43,878 bases of DNA from Phaeoceros laevis (taxonomy: Eukaryota; Anthocerotophyta; Anthocerotopsida; Notothyladales): positions 366,550-410,427 of the forward strand of contig JBNGIQ010009468.1 of the NCBI GenBank assembly GCA_049999765.1, in the 5' to 3' direction. The translations under genes and the position numbers were made by a program. The notes under the pieces were generated by a model. It had not been told where the DNA came from, searched no databases, and worked only from the letters and a program-made list of their open reading frames with translations. Below are positions 41,857 to 43,878 of this stretch, one piece after another; within the stretch, counting starts at the first letter, position 1; every line of letters starts with the position of its first letter.

Positions 41857-42858
41857 AACTGTGAGATCTTGGTCGACGAAATGATCTATCTGGCTTTTAA
41901 GGTTACCAAGGAGGGGGTATTGCCGGACCCCCGGAAGGTGGAAGCAATCTTGAATCTGGAGGTGCCAAAGGGGCCAGCGGCCATCAAGAATGCATTAGGA
42001 ATTTACGTGCAATATAGGAGATTTATGCCCATGTTTGTAGCTGAGGCAACAGAGCTGTCAAATCTGCTGAGAAAAGGGCAGCCTTGGATCTGGTCCAAGG
42101 AGGCTAACAGGGCATGAGAGCTACTGAAGGTGAAGGAAATTCTAACCAAAGCTCCCCTTCTTGCTAGAGTAGACTTTGACAAGCCGTTCTTTTTTACGAC
42201 GGACTGGAGCCCTCGAGCAGTCGGAGCGCTGCTCACCCAACAGACATTCTCAGCCAGTGGGGAAGTGGTATGTGTGAATGAGGGAGTGTTGGGATATGCT
42301 TCCAAGAAATTGAACGATGCAGAGCGGAACTACAGTGCGACTGAAGGTGAGTGCTTTGCTGTCGTATTCGGGATAAAGTTTTTTAGGCCATACATGTACG
42401 GGGTGTCCTTCACTATTGAGACTGATCGCATTGCATTGCGCTGGCTCATGAATGATAAAGATGTTCAGGATAGGTTAGCCATGTGGGCAATAAAACTCAT
42501 GCACTACCACTTTGCTATAGTGTATAAGCCTGGATTGCACCACAAAACCGCAGATGCATCATCCAGGCTAGAACAACATGATTCTAGTTTTTTTCTAACA
42601 TTACAGATGAAACTGGATTGCTTGGAAACTGAGCGAATTCCTGAGGTGGTGTTGCAAAGCCTATGCTATGTGGGAGAGGAAGATAGCAAAGGACTAGTTG
42701 GGCAAGGCCGAATCTTGTCCACAGAAGAGTCAGCAGAACTTGCCAGGTGGAAGGCATACCAAAACAAGGTTAAGGGCCGGGCAATTGAGAAACTGGATCT
42801 GCAGCAAGAATACCTGCGTATTCTGATTGATCCTTTCGACCTGGAACCAGATATCTAA
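41857..42858 (+). mobile_element. Ty3/gypsy retrotransposon pol remnant (end of RT, connection, RNase H)
   Basis: Fragment of a long-terminal-repeat retrotransposon polyprotein. It starts at the end of the reverse transcriptase thumb region (CEILVDEMIYLAFKVTKEGV, DPRKVEAILNLEVPKG, YRRFMPMF). The RNase H domain follows: FTTDWSPRAVGALLTQ, YASKKLNDAERNYSATEGEC, PYMYGVSFTIETDRIALRWL, and KTADASSRLE replacing the usual ADALSR. The catalytic Asp-Glu-Asp-Asp residues are visible. One in-frame stop (TGA 42115-42117) interrupts an otherwise continuous frame. The RT palm with its YxDD motif, protease and gag are absent. After RNase H come about 85 residues with no integrase signature (ending RILIDPFDLEPDI), then TAA. 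It is a dead fragment as it stands. Confidence 0.88.
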
Positions 42859-42925
42859 TTATCACGTGGGTAGTTTACCACGCTGTCACGTCGAGGGTAT
42901 AGCCAACGTCGAGTACTATACGACA

Positions 42926-42942
42926 TAAAAAGGGGGAGGCGT
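42926..42942 (+). other. Probable polypurine tract and start of 3' LTR
   Basis: AAAAAGGGGGAGGCGT lies about 70 bp after the pol stop and is followed by TGAAAATTATATAG from 42943, the arrangement expected at the internal/3' LTR junction. The LTR end and the other LTR are not identified. Confidence 0.5.
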
Positions 42943-43878
42943 TGAAAATTATATAGTGAGTTCAAGACCAAAAAAATGGGTTTCGTAACCATTGTAACCA
43001 CTAATTTATGATGTTATGATGTCTAAATCCAGTCCACCTGATTGTGCGACTTGCCTCACATACAATTGAAACCTCTCTAAGTGCCCGTTTATGAACTAAG
43101 TAAATGATGATTATTATCTCAACCTAAGTTTGTGTGCTTGGCTCCGATGCTTATCAACATACCCTGACACCTGCGCGTCTTTCCCAATCAAATCTAACTA
43201 AATCCTATCTAGCTTTTTGGTTCTTTTTTGCTGCTTGCCAATTTTACATCTAACAAGGACGATTTTTAGCTCAATATAAGAAGATGAAGAAGATATTATA
43301 GAAGCTACGTACTTTTCGTAGAAACTGATATGGTTTCTAACAATTCTAAACTTTCTTTGCGTTTTGTGAAATTTCAGCATTTCATCACATAAATGCGTGG
43401 TAAGTGCCTAGGGTTCCAAGGTACCAAGCGAAAACATAAAACTGCCCAAGTGGTAGGGAAGAGCTTTGCATCTACGGATGCAAAGTCTGACTACTAACTT
43501 AGGCATAGACTGAAAAGAAAAGTGCAACACGAATAATGCAATGATTTTTGTTAGGAACGCTGCTTTAACTCAGAAAATTTTGCATAATTTAATAATTTTA
43601 CTTTTTTTAATTAGAATTTAATTAGGAGGACAGGTGCTGAGTTTTAAAGCAAGGTTCCTAATAAGTATCATTGCACATAAAATGCAAGCATCCCTCGGTG
43701 TGTATACCAGCTTCCACCTTGAACTCTTACACCAAAATGGGACTCTTACAAAAAATCCAAAACAGGGTCGCCATTGATATGGCGTTATTTTCCATGAATC
43801 AGCGACGAAATGCAAATACACCCCCAAACGGTCGATTTTGGACAGCAAAAAATGCAAAAAACGCTACTTTTCATGGTA
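42943..43878. other. AT-rich right edge, possibly 3' LTR
   Basis: No gene. Might be wholly or partly the 3' LTR of the gypsy remnant, but without the second LTR this cannot be tested by eye. Confidence 0.3.

Noticed and set aside
1-43878. CRISPR arrays, operons, riboswitches, integrated phage
   Set aside because: The window is intron-rich plant nuclear DNA; no regularly spaced identical repeats or prokaryotic gene order were seen.

Overview
This is nuclear DNA from a land plant. Nearly every gene is split by short GT-AG introns (about 75-540 bp), and the gene set is plant-specific: VIPP1 for thylakoids, a plastid-type CGFS glutaredoxin, a PLS-class DYW pentatricopeptide repeat protein, plant-type sorbitol dehydrogenase, redox-type APS kinase, and LEA and villin relics. 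Compact introns and a very long PLS-DYW protein would fit a non-flowering plant (bryophyte, lycophyte or fern), but the sequence does not settle the lineage.

Layout. 1-4660 (+): CCR4-NOT subunit NOT3, entering from the left edge. 5100-6130: degenerate copy A of an unidentified gene-like repeat. 6833-8475 (+): sorbitol/L-idonate dehydrogenase. 8842-9948 (-): VIPP1. 10250-13333 (-): DYW PPR protein, only about 300 bp upstream of VIPP1. 14208-15100: degenerate copy B of the repeat. 15251-15580 (-): an orphan exon-like ORF. 16054-18323 (+): conserved plant protein of unknown function. 18522-19254 (-): small coiled-coil protein, divergent from the CGFS glutaredoxin at 19687-20247 (+). 20769-26605 (+): gamma-tubulin complex protein 6 (GCP6), 13 exons. 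27020-28177 (-): LEA pseudogene with five frame changes. 28768-29910 (-): ER-type J-protein with a DUF1977-like tail. 31315-33259: relic made of villin pieces joined to a decayed copy of the last GCP6 exons. 34113-34549: pogo/Emigrant-like MITE. 35437-37426 (+): APS kinase with a long N-terminal extension. 37430-43878: gene-poor, repeat-rich DNA with hairpins, a 54-bp tandem duplication and a Ty3/gypsy RT-RNase H remnant followed by a probable polypurine tract.

The genes are independent eukaryotic transcription units, not an operon. Several products are probably plastid proteins (VIPP1, glutaredoxin, APS kinase, perhaps the PPR and the unknown protein). I found no coherent new multi-gene system. 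The most informative oddities are the GCP6 tail duplication, in which the two copies carry complementary damage; the twin copies of an unrecognised gene; the PPR protein that lacks a usable ATG and ends in DSL instead of DYW; and a gypsy-type RT-RNase H with no integrase before the polypurine tract.
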